A stretch of 64,000 nucleotides of DNA from Actinomycetota bacterium (GTDB lineage: Bacteria; Actinomycetota; Actinomycetes; Actinomycetales; Dermatophilaceae): positions 1 to 64,000 of the forward strand of contig JAIUNK010000022.1 in the NCBI GenBank assembly GCA_020161845.1, in the 5' to 3' direction. Below the pieces are notes generated by a model. The model was not told the origin of the DNA, ran no database searches, and saw only the letters and a list, made by a program, of their open reading frames with translations. The translations under genes were made by a program, and so were the position numbers. Shown here piece by piece: positions 8,169 to 16,970 of the stretch. Each line of letters begins with the position of its first letter. Positions within the stretch are counted from its first letter, which is position 1.

Positions 8169-9914
8169 GTGGACCCGAAGGCGACGAGGCCGGCCCGGGC
8201 GTTGGCGCATGGCGCCACGCTCGACATCGACGACCTCATCGCGGAGATCCGCGCCCGCGCCGAGGGTGCCCAGCAGTCCCGGGAGCGGCTCGCCGGCCTG
8301 TTGGACGCCGTCGTCGCCGTCAGCTCGAACCTCGACCTGCCGACCGTGCTCACCCAGATCGTGGAGTCCGCCTGTGTGCTGGTGGATGCGACGTACGGCG
8401 CGCTGGGGGTGGTCGACGACTCGGGTCGGCACCTGCTGGAGTTCCTGACGTACGGCGTCGCGCCCGGCACCGTCGAGGGCGACCTGCCCACCGGCCACGG
8501 CATCCTCGGGCTCTTGCTGTCCGAACCCGGCCCGCGGCGGATCGCCGACGTGGCCTCCCACCCGGCCTCGGTGGGCGTGCTGCCGCCCGGCCACCCACCG
8601 ATCGGATCGTTCGTCGGCGCTCCCATCCGGGTGCGCGAGGAGATCTTCGGCAATCTCTACCTCACCCAGAAGCGGGGCGCGCCGGAGTTCTCCGCCGAGG
8701 ACGAGCAGCTCATCGTGGCGCTGGCGGCGGCGGCGGGGATCGCCATCGACAATGCCCAGCTCTACCGGCGGGCGGCCCGCAATCGCGACTGGGCTGCCGC
8801 GGTGGGGGAGCTGACCCAGACGCTGCTGGAGGGTCGGAATGAGCGGGCCGCGGTGGCGCGCATGGTCAAGCGCGCCCGCGATCTCGGCGACGCGCAGCTG
8901 GCGGTGTTCGCCGCAGTGGATCCGCAGACCGACACGCTGGTGCTGCAGGCCGTGGACACCGCCGGCGAGGGGTCGCCGGATCTGCTCGGCGCGACCCTGT
9001 CGAGCCAGCGGTGGCGGATGGTGCTGGCCAACCGGGCGCCGCTGCTGCTGATGATCGACCCGGGCGACGCGCACGTCGGCGAGATGTCCCAGGACCTGCG
9101 CTCCACCGCCGGCTTGTCCACCGACGGCGCGACCGCGGTCGTGCCGGTCACGGTCGGCGAGGTGGAACTGGGCCTGATCGCGCTGTGCTGGTCGGGGGAG
9201 GACCTGCGCGGCGCCCTCGACACGATGGAGTCGCTGACCTCCTTCGGGGAGCAGATGGGCCTGGCGCTGGAGGCCGCGCGGGCGCAGCGGGCCCGCTCGC
9301 GCAGCACGTTGTTGGAGGATCGCGACCGGATCGCCCGGGACATGCACGACCACGTCATCCAACGTCTCTATGCCACCGGGCTGTCGTTGCAGACCGCGAG
9401 CCGGCTGGCGGAGGGCCTGCTGCGCGAGAAACTGACGGCCGCGTTGGACTCCCTCGATGCGGCCGTGAAGGACATCCGGCACGCGATCTTCGAGCTGCAC
9501 CACCCCCTGCCCGAGGGTGGCCTGGGGCCGGAGCTGGAGAGCATCGTCGAGGGCGCCTCGGAGGTCTTCGGGTTTGTCCCGGACGTCTCCTTCGAGGCGC
9601 TGGGGGAGATCCCGTTCGAGTACGAGGCCGACGTGCTCGCGGTCGTGCGGGAGGCGCTGGCCAATGTCTCGCGGCACGCCCGGGCCACCGACGCGCACGT
9701 GCTGGTCAGCGCCGCGACGGACGACGTTCTCGTCGTCGTCCGGGACAACGGCGTCGGCATCGAGACCGGCGCCGCCCGCTCGGGTCTGGTGAACCTGCGT
9801 GAGCGGGCCGTGGCGCGCGGCGGCTCCTGCTTCGCCATGGCGTTGGAGCCGTGCGGCACGCAGGTGCAGTGGCGGGTGCCGCTGCCCCGGCACCCGGGCA
9901 TGCCGAAGACCTGA
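8169..9914 (+). CDS. devS: DevS/DosS-type GAF-domain sensor histidine kinase
   Basis: Soluble sensor kinase of 581 residues, partner of DevR. Order: GAF-A (about 40-190), GAF-B (about 205-365), HisKA_3 dimerisation domain with DRIARDMHDHVIQRLYATGL (phosphoacceptor His393) and HATPase (about 490-575; N-box VREALANVSRHA, G-box DNGVGIE). GAF-A resembles the haem-binding domain of mycobacterial DosS/DosT: SHPASVGVLPPGHPPIGSF aligns with the stretch that carries the DosS haem ligand, making His142 the candidate ligand. That alignment is from memory and needs checking. If right, the kinase senses O2, NO or CO, or redox state. The GTG start is supported by a TACCAT hexamer seven bases upstream. It ends four bases before the convergent ketoacyl synthase gene. 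Confidence 0.86.
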   Translation: MDPKATRPARALAHGATLDIDDLIAEIRARAEGAQQSRERLAGLLDAVVAVSSNLDLPTVLTQIVESACVLVDATYGALGVVDDSGRHLLEFLTYGVAPGTVEGDLPTGHGILGLLLSEPGPRRIADVASHPASVGVLPPGHPPIGSFVGAPIRVREEIFGNLYLTQKRGAPEFSAEDEQLIVALAAAAGIAIDNAQLYRRAARNRDWAAAVGELTQTLLEGRNERAAVARMVKRARDLGDAQLAVFAAVDPQTDTLVLQAVDTAGEGSPDLLGATLSSQRWRMVLANRAPLLLMIDPGDAHVGEMSQDLRSTAGLSTDGATAVVPVTVGEVELGLIALCWSGEDLRGALDTMESLTSFGEQMGLALEAARAQRARSRSTLLEDRDRIARDMHDHVIQRLYATGLSLQTASRLAEGLLREKLTAALDSLDAAVKDIRHAIFELHHPLPEGGLGPELESIVEGASEVFGFVPDVSFEALGEIPFEYEADVLAVVREALANVSRHARATDAHVLVSAATDDVLVVVRDNGVGIETGAARSGLVNLRERAVARGGSCFAMALEPCGTQVQWRVPLPRHPGMPKT

Positions 9915-9918
9915 GCGG

Positions 9919-10896
9919 CTACCAGGCCAAGACGGCCAGGCCGGCCGCCATTCCGCCGCCGAAGCCCGCCAGGAAGACCTTCTCGCCGCGCTGCAGCGAG
10001 CCCTCCCGGGAGGCCTGATCCAGGGTGATGCCGACCGAGGCCGCGCCGGTGTTGCCATAGCTCTCCAGGGTGCGGTGCACCCTGGCGTTCACCAGCCCCA
10101 GCGCCGGGACGAGGTCGTCGAGCATCATCCCGTTGGCCTGATGCGGAATGAAGTGGTCGATCTCGGCCGGGTCGACGCCGGCCTGGGCGAAGAAGTCCGC
10201 CACGAGCGGCGGCAGCTCCGTCAGCACGAAGTCCTTGACCGCGCGGCCCTCCATCGTGAAATAGGCCAGGCCGGTCTCGTGGTGGATGTCCTCCAGGGGC
10301 AGCCGACTGCCGCCGGCCGGCACCATGATCTTGTCGTTGAGGGCGCCGAAGGTGTGCAGCTTGGTCGAGATGATGCCGTGGTGATCGCCGTCGCTCGGAC
10401 CCAGCACGACCGCGCCGGCACCGTCGCCGAACAGGATGACGGTGCGCCGGTCGGTGGGATTGAGGATCCGGCTGTAGACGTCCGCGCCGATCACCAGGCC
10501 GTAGCCGTCGACCGCCCACAGCATCCGGGCCACCGCCGAGGTCGCGAAGACGAAACCGCTGCACACGGCGTTCATGTCGAACGCGGCGGCATTGCGCGCC
10601 TGCAGGTTGTGCTGCACGTAGGCCGCGGTCGGCGGTTGCGGGTGGTCCGGTGTCGACGTCGCCACCACGACATAGCGCAGGTCGTCGGGGGTCAGTCCGG
10701 CCGCCTCGAGGGCGCGTACGGCGGCGCGCGTGGCGAGATCTGAGGTGGCCTCGTCGGGAGCCACCCAGCGGCGCTCGCGGATCGCGGTCTTGCGTTGGAT
10801 CCACTCGTCATCGACGCCTGCGGGCCCACCGACCTCGGCGTTGCTGACGACCCGCTCGGGAACGTATGCCCCCGTGCCCCACACCGCGACACCCAT
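9919..10896 (-). CDS. 3-oxoacyl-ACP synthase III (FabH/KAS III) family protein
   Basis: Condensing enzyme of the thiolase fold (325 residues) that joins an acyl-CoA starter to malonyl-ACP, or makes a related Claisen condensation. The KAS III triad is complete: Cys112 in NAVCSGFVF, His252 in FIPHQAN, Asn282 in SYGNTGAAS. It stands alone, not in a fab operon, so it may be a second KAS III for special starters or a secondary product rather than the housekeeping FabH. Start is the ATG at 10896, seven bases after AGGGAGG; an in-frame start at 10926 is not supported by a ribosome site. The gene converges on devS, and an inverted repeat like a DevR box precedes its start. Confidence 0.88.
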   Translation of the reverse strand: MGVAVWGTGAYVPERVVSNAEVGGPAGVDDEWIQRKTAIRERRWVAPDEATSDLATRAAVRALEAAGLTPDDLRYVVVATSTPDHPQPPTAAYVQHNLQARNAAAFDMNAVCSGFVFATSAVARMLWAVDGYGLVIGADVYSRILNPTDRRTVILFGDGAGAVVLGPSDGDHHGIISTKLHTFGALNDKIMVPAGGSRLPLEDIHHETGLAYFTMEGRAVKDFVLTELPPLVADFFAQAGVDPAEIDHFIPHQANGMMLDDLVPALGLVNARVHRTLESYGNTGAASVGITLDQASREGSLQRGEKVFLAGFGGGMAAGLAVLAW

Positions 10897-10909
10897 GCCA
10901 GCCTCCCTG

Positions 10910-10923
10910 TGGACTCTCGTCCC
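10910..10923 (-). promoter_or_regulatory. Possible second DevR-type box upstream of the KAS III gene
   Basis: On the minus strand GGGAC-GAGA-GTCCA, an inverted repeat with the GGAC-n4-GTCC spacing of a DevR box. Its inner edge is 14 bp from the ATG at 10896, so it would overlap the promoter or leader rather than sit at the classical activator position. Chance occurrence or repression is possible. Confidence 0.3.
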
Positions 10924-11100
10924 CACTGTCGCACCGCCGCAGCAGGTCAGGGTCGGGCTCGCGGTGCGGCGGTGGTCACACGCTCGGGCCGCATCGGCCG
11001 GGACCAGGCCGCGCGCGCGAGGCCCCGAGCAGGCGAGAATGACCTCAGGCCGGGCACGCGCGACCCGCGACGCCTCGCCCCGACGGAACGGAACTGATGC

Positions 11101-12393
11101 ATGAGCTCACCACAACGCCCGCGGCGCCCCGGTGCGCGGCGGATCCCCACCGAGGGCCTCCTGCGCAGGAGGCTCCCCCTCGTCGACCCGCTGCTGCACT
11201 CGGCCAAACCGGTCGTGGCCGCGATGCTGGGCGAGGGTCGCCGTCGGGACCTGGTGGAGGGCGCGCTGTCCCGGCTGCCGGTGGGCCCCTGGCGGCCCGT
11301 GCCGGTGGAGCTCGCCGGCTGGTCGGCGGCGGAGTTCCTCGCCTACCGGGCCCAGCTCGATCCCAGCGTCCTTCCCGATCGGCGGGCCGGTCACGAGACC
11401 GTGGCCCTGATCAACCGGCTCTCGGCCAGCCTGCCGCCGCAGGCCGTGCCGGTGGCCCGCTCGATCACCGACGCCGCGCCGCCGGCCGGGCAGCCGATCA
11501 GCCCCGGGCTGCGCGACGTCCTGGAGCGATACCTGCCGGAGACGTTGCGGGCCTTCAACGCGGAGGCCCCCCGGGAGCTTCGGGGACGGGCGGAGCGGCT
11601 GCTGACCTCCCAACTGGATCTGCTGCGGGACGCCACCACCAGCCTGTTGCGGGCCCAGGCGGAGAACAACGACCGGGACCTGCGCATCCAGGAGGCGTTC
11701 CTGCGGGACCGGTTCGCCGAGTTGACGCCGAGCGCGCTCGACCTGACCGAAGGGGCCGAGCGAGCCGACCGGCCGCCGAGCCGGTTCCCCGTCGCGCGGC
11801 CCCCCGTGCCGCGGCCCCCGGAGCCGGTGCGGCATCCGTCGTTGTCGCTGCGGCCGGCCCGCGGCCGGGTTCACGTGCGGCCCGACCAGGACCCGGTGGT
11901 GCTCTTCGGGTTCTCCCACGCCGCCGACAGCCGCCTGGCGCTGCGGCTGGCGCTGCCGAAGGGTCGGGTCGCGACGTTAGGCGTCGCGTACGAAACCACC
12001 CGCGGCGTGGTCGGCTTCGAGCACGCCACCAATCGCAAGTTCCTCGCGGTGCGCCGCCCGACGGGATTCCGGTCCGCCCAGGTAGATGTCAACCTGCGCC
12101 TGGACCTGGGCGGCCTGCGGCGGTTCCTGGTCTATGCCACCTCGACCGCCGGGGAGGAACCGACCTCGACGGTCCTGTTCGCCCGGTCCGGGCAGCGGGC
12201 CCAGGCCGACCTGCCGACGCTGCTGACCCACGACGTACGGGTTCCGATCACCCTCGTGGCCAGCGGCTCCGCGACCCGGGACGGGATGTTGCTGCGCAAC
12301 GAATCGCTGGTCTATCCGGACCTGCGCAGCGCTTGTACGGCGTTCGGGTTCGAGCGGGTCGAGTGGCTGGACGAGAACACGCCCATCGTCTGA
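11101..12393 (+). CDS. Uncharacterised 430-residue protein
   Basis: I do not recognise the family. The N-terminal half (about 1-215) is Arg/Leu/Ala-rich and probably helical; residues about 150-210 (SQLDLLRDATTSLLRAQAEN and neighbours) could form a coiled coil. A proline-rich linker (SRFPVARPPVPRPPEPVRHP) leads to a C-terminal domain from about 255 with alternating strands (VVLFGFSHAADSRLALRLAL, TLGVAYETTRGVVGFEHATN, VDVNLRLDLGGLRRFLVYAT), probably an all-beta sandwich. There is no signal peptide or membrane segment, so it is probably cytoplasmic. Codon use is like that of its neighbours. The ATG at 11101 has no strong ribosome site. It stands alone between the KAS III gene and a putative terminator at 12493. 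Confidence 0.65.
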   Translation: MSSPQRPRRPGARRIPTEGLLRRRLPLVDPLLHSAKPVVAAMLGEGRRRDLVEGALSRLPVGPWRPVPVELAGWSAAEFLAYRAQLDPSVLPDRRAGHETVALINRLSASLPPQAVPVARSITDAAPPAGQPISPGLRDVLERYLPETLRAFNAEAPRELRGRAERLLTSQLDLLRDATTSLLRAQAENNDRDLRIQEAFLRDRFAELTPSALDLTEGAERADRPPSRFPVARPPVPRPPEPVRHPSLSLRPARGRVHVRPDQDPVVLFGFSHAADSRLALRLALPKGRVATLGVAYETTRGVVGFEHATNRKFLAVRRPTGFRSAQVDVNLRLDLGGLRRFLVYATSTAGEEPTSTVLFARSGQRAQADLPTLLTHDVRVPITLVASGSATRDGMLLRNESLVYPDLRSACTAFGFERVEWLDENTPIV

Positions 12394-12492
12394 CACCGTC
12401 ACCGGAGTCTGTCGCTCGGGGGTGTGACTTCGGCGAGAGCCCCCGGCTCAGACGCGATCGGGCGGCGCTCAAACGGCCCCTACACATCAGTA

Positions 12493-12521
12493 GACCCCGG
12501 CTCGAATGGTTGTCCGGGGTC
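12493..12521 (+). terminator. Candidate hairpin terminator after the 430-residue protein gene
   Basis: GACCCCGG and CCGGGGTC form a perfect 8-bp stem around a 13-base loop, 100 bp past the stop codon. There is no T-run, which is usual in high-GC actinobacteria. Confidence 0.45.
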
Positions 12522-12772
12522 CACCTCTGAGTAGATTGTGCCCTCCATCACAAGGGTTGCGCTAGGGCCTTGAGCCTTTCCTTAGGCCTAAGAAATGTTC
12601 TGCTTCAGGTAAGTTTTGGTTCGCATCGCCCCTGGTGGATGAGATCCCTTGCGGCAGTGTCGAAGTCCACGCCCTGCTCAGAGCCGGTGCCCGGCCCGGC
12701 TTCGGCACTCATCGGACCGGACGTCCGACACGCCGTGCGAAGGTCCCCGGCCCGCAACGGAGTTCGGCGTAA

Positions 12773-12788
12773 TGTGACGGCTCTCACG
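12773..12788 (+). promoter_or_regulatory. CRP-like site upstream of the penicillin acylase gene
   Basis: TGTGA-n6-TCACG, matching the CRP half-sites TGTGA-n6-TCACA at nine of ten positions. It lies about 75 bp before the start codon. Confidence 0.4.
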
Positions 12789-12863
12789 GCGACACTGGTG
12801 TCGACGACGACGGCCGAGCTGCCGCGGACACCCGGGTCGTCTCGACCCCTGGGAGGTTCGTTC

Positions 12864-15323
12864 ATGACATCGACTCGTCCTGCCCGCAGTCGCCGTCGCC
12901 TGGCGTTGGCCACGCTCGTCTCGCTCGCCGCGAGCGTCGGGTCCGCCACCTCGTACGCCGTACCCAGCCGCGGACCCGAGGCCCCGGCGAAGGTGACGAT
13001 CACGCGCAACGCCTACGGGATCCCGCACGTCTACGCCCAGACGACCTACGACCTGTTCCGCGGCTATGGGTACGCCGTGGCGCAGGACCGTCTGTTCCAG
13101 ATGGAGATGAGCCGGCGCTCCACGCAGGGCACGGTGGCCGAGGTGCTCGGCCCTCAGTATCTGGCGTTCGACAAGGACACCCGCGCCGGCGCCGACCCGG
13201 CCTCGATCAAGGCCCAGCTGGCGGCGCTGTCCAAGGAGGACCGCGACGTCTTCGACGGCTATGCCGCCGGGATGAACGAATGGCTCGCCACCATCGCCAC
13301 GGACACCACGCACCTGATGCCCAAGCAGTTCCTCGACTACGGCTTCGCGCCCTCGACGTGGACCGGGTACGACGTGGCGATGGTGTGGATCGGCACCATG
13401 GCGAACCGGTACAGCGACTCCACGGCCGAGGTCGCCAACCTCAAGGTGCTGCAGCAGTTGACGGCGGCGTACGGCCCCGACCGTGGACGCACCCTCTTCG
13501 ACCAGCTGGTCTGGCCGGAGGACCCGCTCGCCCCCACCACCGTGCCGGCCACCGGGGCCGTCGGCACCCCGATCGGGACGGGGCGCGGGCAGCTGCGCCC
13601 GATCACCCCGGGCCTGGACGACGCCGCGGACCGGGCGATGGCCCGCTCCGGCGGTGGGGCGTGGCCGCAAAGCGCGCCCACCGCCTCGAACATCTGGATC
13701 ACCGGCAAGGACAAGTCCGCCGACGCCAAGTCCGTGCTCATCAACGGCCCGCAGTTCCAGTGGTTCAACCCCTCCTACGTCTACGGCATCGGCCTGCACG
13801 GCGCCGGCTATGACTTCGCCGGCAACACCCCGTTCGCCTACCCGGCCGTCATCTTCGGCACCAACGCGCAGATCTCCTGGGGCGCGACCGCAGGCCCGAT
13901 GAACGTCGTGGACATGTACCAGGAGCGGCTCGACCCCGCCAACCCGCGGCGCTACGTCCACAACGGCGCCTACCGGGACATGACGGTGCGCACCGAGACC
14001 ATCCACGTGCGCGGCGCCGCCGACGTCAGCTACGACGTGCTCGGCACCGTGCACGGGCCCGTGACGTCGGTCGACACGGCGCAGGGTGTGGCCTACAGCA
14101 AGAAGCGGTCCTGGGCGGGCGCCGAGGTGTCCTCACTGCTGGCCTGGGTCAAGCTGAGCAAGGCCCGGGACTTCAACGAATTCCGTGACCTGGCCGGCAA
14201 ATTCGCGATCAGCATCAACTGGTACTACGCGGACAAGCAGGGCAACATCGGCTACATCAGCCCCGGACGCCTGCCGATCCGACCCGCCAACCAGGACGTG
14301 CGACTGCCCGCGCTCGGGGACGGGACCATGGAGTGGACCGGCCTCAACTCGCCCACGGCGAATCCGCTCAGCTACAACCCCGCGCAGGGCTACCTCGCGA
14401 ACTGGAACAACCAGGCCGCGCCCGGCTTCAACAACGACTACGGGAACTGGTCGGTCGTGGACCGCGTCGACCAGATCACGACCGCACTGGCCAGCCGGCG
14501 CCAGTTCACCGCCCAGCAGTTGTGGGACCTCAACCAGCAGTTCTCCTACGCCGACCTCAACCTGCGCTACCTCGCCCCGACCCTGGCCACCTCGGTGGCC
14601 GGCCTGCCGGCGACCGATCCGGCGCGCCGCGACGTCGAGCTGGTCACCTCCTGGTCCGGGCAGACCCGCGACACCGACGGGGACGGCTTCTACGAGGGGC
14701 CGCAACCGGCCATCATGCGCGCCTGGCTGCCGCTGCTGTTCCAGGCGGTGCTGGCTGACGATCTGCCGCCGGAGGTGTTCGCGGCGTACGCCGGCGCCGG
14801 CTACGCCCGACCCGTCGAGCAGACCTCGGTGCGCCCCGCGCCGGGCACCAAGCTGGTCTACAACGCGCTGCTCGGCGCCCGCGCCGGAGTGCCGCAGAAG
14901 GTCGACTTCTTCAACGGGGCAGCGCCCGCATCGGTGCTGCTCTCGACGTACCAGCAGGCGCTCGCGCAGCTACGCGAGCAGCGCGGAGCGGACATGTCCG
15001 GCTGGACCGTGCCCATCGCCCGGATCAACTACAGCGCCAAGAACTTCCTCGGCATCCCGCAGGCCGGGGCCGACGAGACGATCGTCGGGCCGCAATATGC
15101 CAACCGCGGCACCGAGAACAACATGGCCGTGCTCGGCCAGGGGCAGGCTCGGCTGTGCCTGGCCGCGCCGCCCGGGCAGTCCGGCTTCATCGCCCCGGAC
15201 GGGACCCGCTCCCCGCACTACGCCGACCAGCTGGAGCTCTACGCCAGCTTCTCGTGCCGCTCCGAGGAGCTCACGATGGCCCAGGTTCGGGCCGCCGCCG
15301 TGAGCACCACCTCACTGTTCTGA
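12864..15323 (+). CDS. Secreted penicillin acylase family (S45) Ntn hydrolase
   Basis: Secreted amidase of the S45 Ntn-hydrolase family (819 residues), whose members hydrolyse the acyl amide of beta-lactams, acyl-homoserine lactones or cyclic lipopeptides. It is made as one chain and cut itself: alpha part with NAYGIPHVYA and GYAVAQDRLFQMEMSRRS, then the beta-chain nucleophile Ser275 in PTASNIWITG, followed by GPQFQWFNPSYVYGIGLHG and TPFAYPAVIFGTNAQISWG. The N-terminus RSRRRLALATLVSLAASVGS is a twin-arginine-like signal. Start is the ATG at 12864, which follows GGGAGG; longer readings from 12570 lack a signal at the end. The natural substrate cannot be told from sequence. Confidence 0.88.
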   Translation: MTSTRPARSRRRLALATLVSLAASVGSATSYAVPSRGPEAPAKVTITRNAYGIPHVYAQTTYDLFRGYGYAVAQDRLFQMEMSRRSTQGTVAEVLGPQYLAFDKDTRAGADPASIKAQLAALSKEDRDVFDGYAAGMNEWLATIATDTTHLMPKQFLDYGFAPSTWTGYDVAMVWIGTMANRYSDSTAEVANLKVLQQLTAAYGPDRGRTLFDQLVWPEDPLAPTTVPATGAVGTPIGTGRGQLRPITPGLDDAADRAMARSGGGAWPQSAPTASNIWITGKDKSADAKSVLINGPQFQWFNPSYVYGIGLHGAGYDFAGNTPFAYPAVIFGTNAQISWGATAGPMNVVDMYQERLDPANPRRYVHNGAYRDMTVRTETIHVRGAADVSYDVLGTVHGPVTSVDTAQGVAYSKKRSWAGAEVSSLLAWVKLSKARDFNEFRDLAGKFAISINWYYADKQGNIGYISPGRLPIRPANQDVRLPALGDGTMEWTGLNSPTANPLSYNPAQGYLANWNNQAAPGFNNDYGNWSVVDRVDQITTALASRRQFTAQQLWDLNQQFSYADLNLRYLAPTLATSVAGLPATDPARRDVELVTSWSGQTRDTDGDGFYEGPQPAIMRAWLPLLFQAVLADDLPPEVFAAYAGAGYARPVEQTSVRPAPGTKLVYNALLGARAGVPQKVDFFNGAAPASVLLSTYQQALAQLREQRGADMSGWTVPIARINYSAKNFLGIPQAGADETIVGPQYANRGTENNMAVLGQGQARLCLAAPPGQSGFIAPDGTRSPHYADQLELYASFSCRSEELTMAQVRAAAVSTTSLF

Positions 15324-15340
15324 GCCGACCGGAAGACTGA

Positions 15341-15387
15341 CAGCGGAGGGTGGGTGCCGCGCTGCGCGCGACCCCCACCCTCCGCTG
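15341..15387. terminator. Bidirectional hairpin terminator between the acylase gene and glnA1
   Basis: CAGCGGAGGGTGGG and CCCACCCTCCGCTG form a perfect 14-bp stem with a 19-base loop, centred in the 73-bp gap between two converging genes, so it can serve both. Confidence 0.75.
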
Positions 15388-15396
15388 CGTCCTTCG

Positions 15397-16821
15397 TCAG
15401 ATGTCGTAGTACATCTCGAACTCGTGCGGGTGCGGCCGGAACCGAATCGGGTCGACCTCGTTGAGCGTCTTCCACTCGATCCAGGTCGCGATCAGGTCCT
15501 CCGTGAACACATCGCCCTCGAGCAGGTACTCGTGGTCATCCCGCAGCGCCTGCAGCACCTCCGGCAGCGAGCCCGGGACCTGCGCGATCTGCTCGTGCTC
15601 CTCCGGCGGCAGCTCATAGAGGTCCTTGTCGATCGGGTCCGGCGGCTCGATCCGGTTGCGGATCCCATCCAGGCCCGCCATCAGCTGCGCCGCGAACGCC
15701 AGGTACGGGTTCGCCGACGGGTCCGGGATCCGGAACTCGATCCGCTTGGCCTTCGGTGAGGTGCCCGCGATCGGGATCCGAATGCACGCCGACCGGTTGC
15801 GGGCCGAATAGACCAGGTTCACCGGCGCCTCATAGCCCGGCACCAGGCGGTGGTAGCTGTTCACCGTCGGGTTGGTGAACGCCAGTAGCGACGGGGCGTG
15901 CTCCAGCAGCCCGCCGATATACCAGCGGGCCAGATCGGACAGCCCGCCATAGCCCTGCTCGTCATAGAAGAGCGGCTTGCCGTCCTTCCACAGCGACTGG
16001 TGGGTGTGCATTCCCGAGCCGTTGTCGCCGAAAATCGGCTTCGGCATGAAGGTGGCCGACTTCCCGGCGGACCAGGCGACGTTCTTGATGACGTACTTGA
16101 ACTTCATCATGTCGTCACCGCTGTGCAGCAGCGTGTTGAACCGGTAGTTGATCTCCTGCTGACCGGCGCTGCCCACCTCGTGGTGGGCCCGCTCGACCTC
16201 GAGCCCGACCTCGTCGAGCACGCTGCACATCGCGTCGCGAATATCGGCGAAGTGGTCCACCGGCGGGACCGGGAAGTAGCCGCCCTTCTTGCGGGTCTTG
16301 TAGCCCTTGTTCCCCTCGGGGTACTCGCGGCCCGAGTTCCAGTCCGCCTCGACCGCGTCAATGTAGTAGAAGCTCGCATTGGCGCTGGTTTGGAAACGAA
16401 TGTCATCGAAGACGAAGAACTCGGCCTCGGCCCCGAAGTACGCAGTGTCCGCGATGCCGGTGCTCTTGAGGTAGGCCTCCGCCTTGGCCGCGATATTGCG
16501 CGGGTCGCGACTGTACGGCTCGTCCGTGAACGGGTCCACGATCGAGAAGTTCATGATCAGGGTCTTCTGGGCCCGGAACGGGTCCAGATAGCCGGTCCGC
16601 AGATCCGGCAGGAGCTTCATGTCCGACTCGTGGATGGCCTGGAAGCCCCGGATCGAGCTGCCGTCGAACGCCTGCCCGACGGTGAAGAAGTCCTCGTCGA
16701 GCGTCTGCGCCGGGACGTTGAAGTGCTGCATGACGCCCGGCAGATCACAGAACCGGATGTCGACGAACTTGACGTCCTCGCTCTTGATGTAGTCCAGGAC
16801 TTCCTGGGGGGTGTTGAACAC
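15397..16821 (-). CDS. glnA: Glutamine synthetase, type I beta (GlnA1)
   Basis: Main ammonia-assimilating enzyme: glutamate + NH3 + ATP to glutamine. At 474 residues it has the usual length for the dodecameric GSI-beta class. Signature blocks include [57 protein letters not shown] and NRSACIRIP. The adenylylation site is intact: [13 protein letters not shown] with Tyr402, the expected target of GlnE (encoded at 3830-6850). Start is a GTG at 16821 after GAGGAGGA. A near-complete GlnR box lies about 80-115 bp upstream, predicting control by nitrogen status. A 14-bp hairpin ends the transcript. Confidence 0.97.
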   Translation of the reverse strand: MFNTPQEVLDYIKSEDVKFVDIRFCDLPGVMQHFNVPAQTLDEDFFTVGQAFDGSSIRGFQAIHESDMKLLPDLRTGYLDPFRAQKTLIMNFSIVDPFTDEPYSRDPRNIAAKAEAYLKSTGIADTAYFGAEAEFFVFDDIRFQTSANASFYYIDAVEADWNSGREYPEGNKGYKTRKKGGYFPVPPVDHFADIRDAMCSVLDEVGLEVERAHHEVGSAGQQEINYRFNTLLHSGDDMMKFKYVIKNVAWSAGKSATFMPKPIFGDNGSGMHTHQSLWKDGKPLFYDEQGYGGLSDLARWYIGGLLEHAPSLLAFTNPTVNSYHRLVPGYEAPVNLVYSARNRSACIRIPIAGTSPKAKRIEFRIPDPSANPYLAFAAQLMAGLDGIRNRIEPPDPIDKDLYELPPEEHEQIAQVPGSLPEVLQALRDDHEYLLEGDVFTEDLIATWIEWKTLNEVDPIRFRPHPHEFEMYYDI

Positions 16822-16899
16822 ACCGTCCTCCTCACTCGGATCGAGACCGGCGCTCGCTGCGGGTCCCGTGTTGCTCGGCCGTCACGCTAATCACGCCGC

Positions 16900-16937
16900 G
16901 TTTCTCGGCCATGACTCCCATGTTTCCCGCGTGTTAC
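16900..16937 (-). promoter_or_regulatory. GlnR box controlling glnA1
   Basis: Read on the minus strand: GTAAC-n6-GAAAC-n6-GTCAT-n6-GAAAC. This is the full double site of the actinobacterial nitrogen regulator GlnR (GTnAC-n6-GAAAC twice) with one mismatch (GTCAT for GTnAC) and all three 6-base spacers exact. It lies between divergent glnA1 and the RDD gene and ends 21 bp before the -10 element of the latter, so it could affect both. Confidence 0.8.
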
Positions 16938-16958
16938 GGGTACGCCGGGTGGGCGGAC

Positions 16959-16964
16959 TAGGCT
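16959..16964 (+). promoter_or_regulatory. Leaderless -10 element, RDD protein gene
   Basis: TAGGCT followed by six bases and the GTG start at 16971. No Shine-Dalgarno sequence. Confidence 0.55.
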
Positions 16965-16970
16965 AGCCGC

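Larger units (their letters stand above)
12394..12863 (+). other. Intergenic region of 470 bp before the acylase gene
   Basis: No convincing gene. It holds the hairpin at 12493-12521; a stretch richer in A and T than its surroundings (about 12525-12625) with the 12-bp perfect palindrome CTTAGGCCTAAG at 12581-12592; a CRP-like site at 12773-12788; and the palindrome GACACTGGTGTC at 12791-12802. It is the longest non-coding stretch in the window, and the palindromes suggest a regulated promoter for the acylase. Confidence 0.5.

Noticed and set aside
12581-12592. DtxR/IdeR iron box
   Set aside because: CTTAGGCCTAAG shares only TTAGG and CCTAA with the 19-bp iron box and lacks the middle part and spacing.
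12570-12863. N-terminal extension of the penicillin acylase from a start at 12570
   Set aside because: It would bury the signal peptide 98 residues inside and include the CRP-like site; the ATG at 12864 has a ribosome site and a twin-arginine-like signal.
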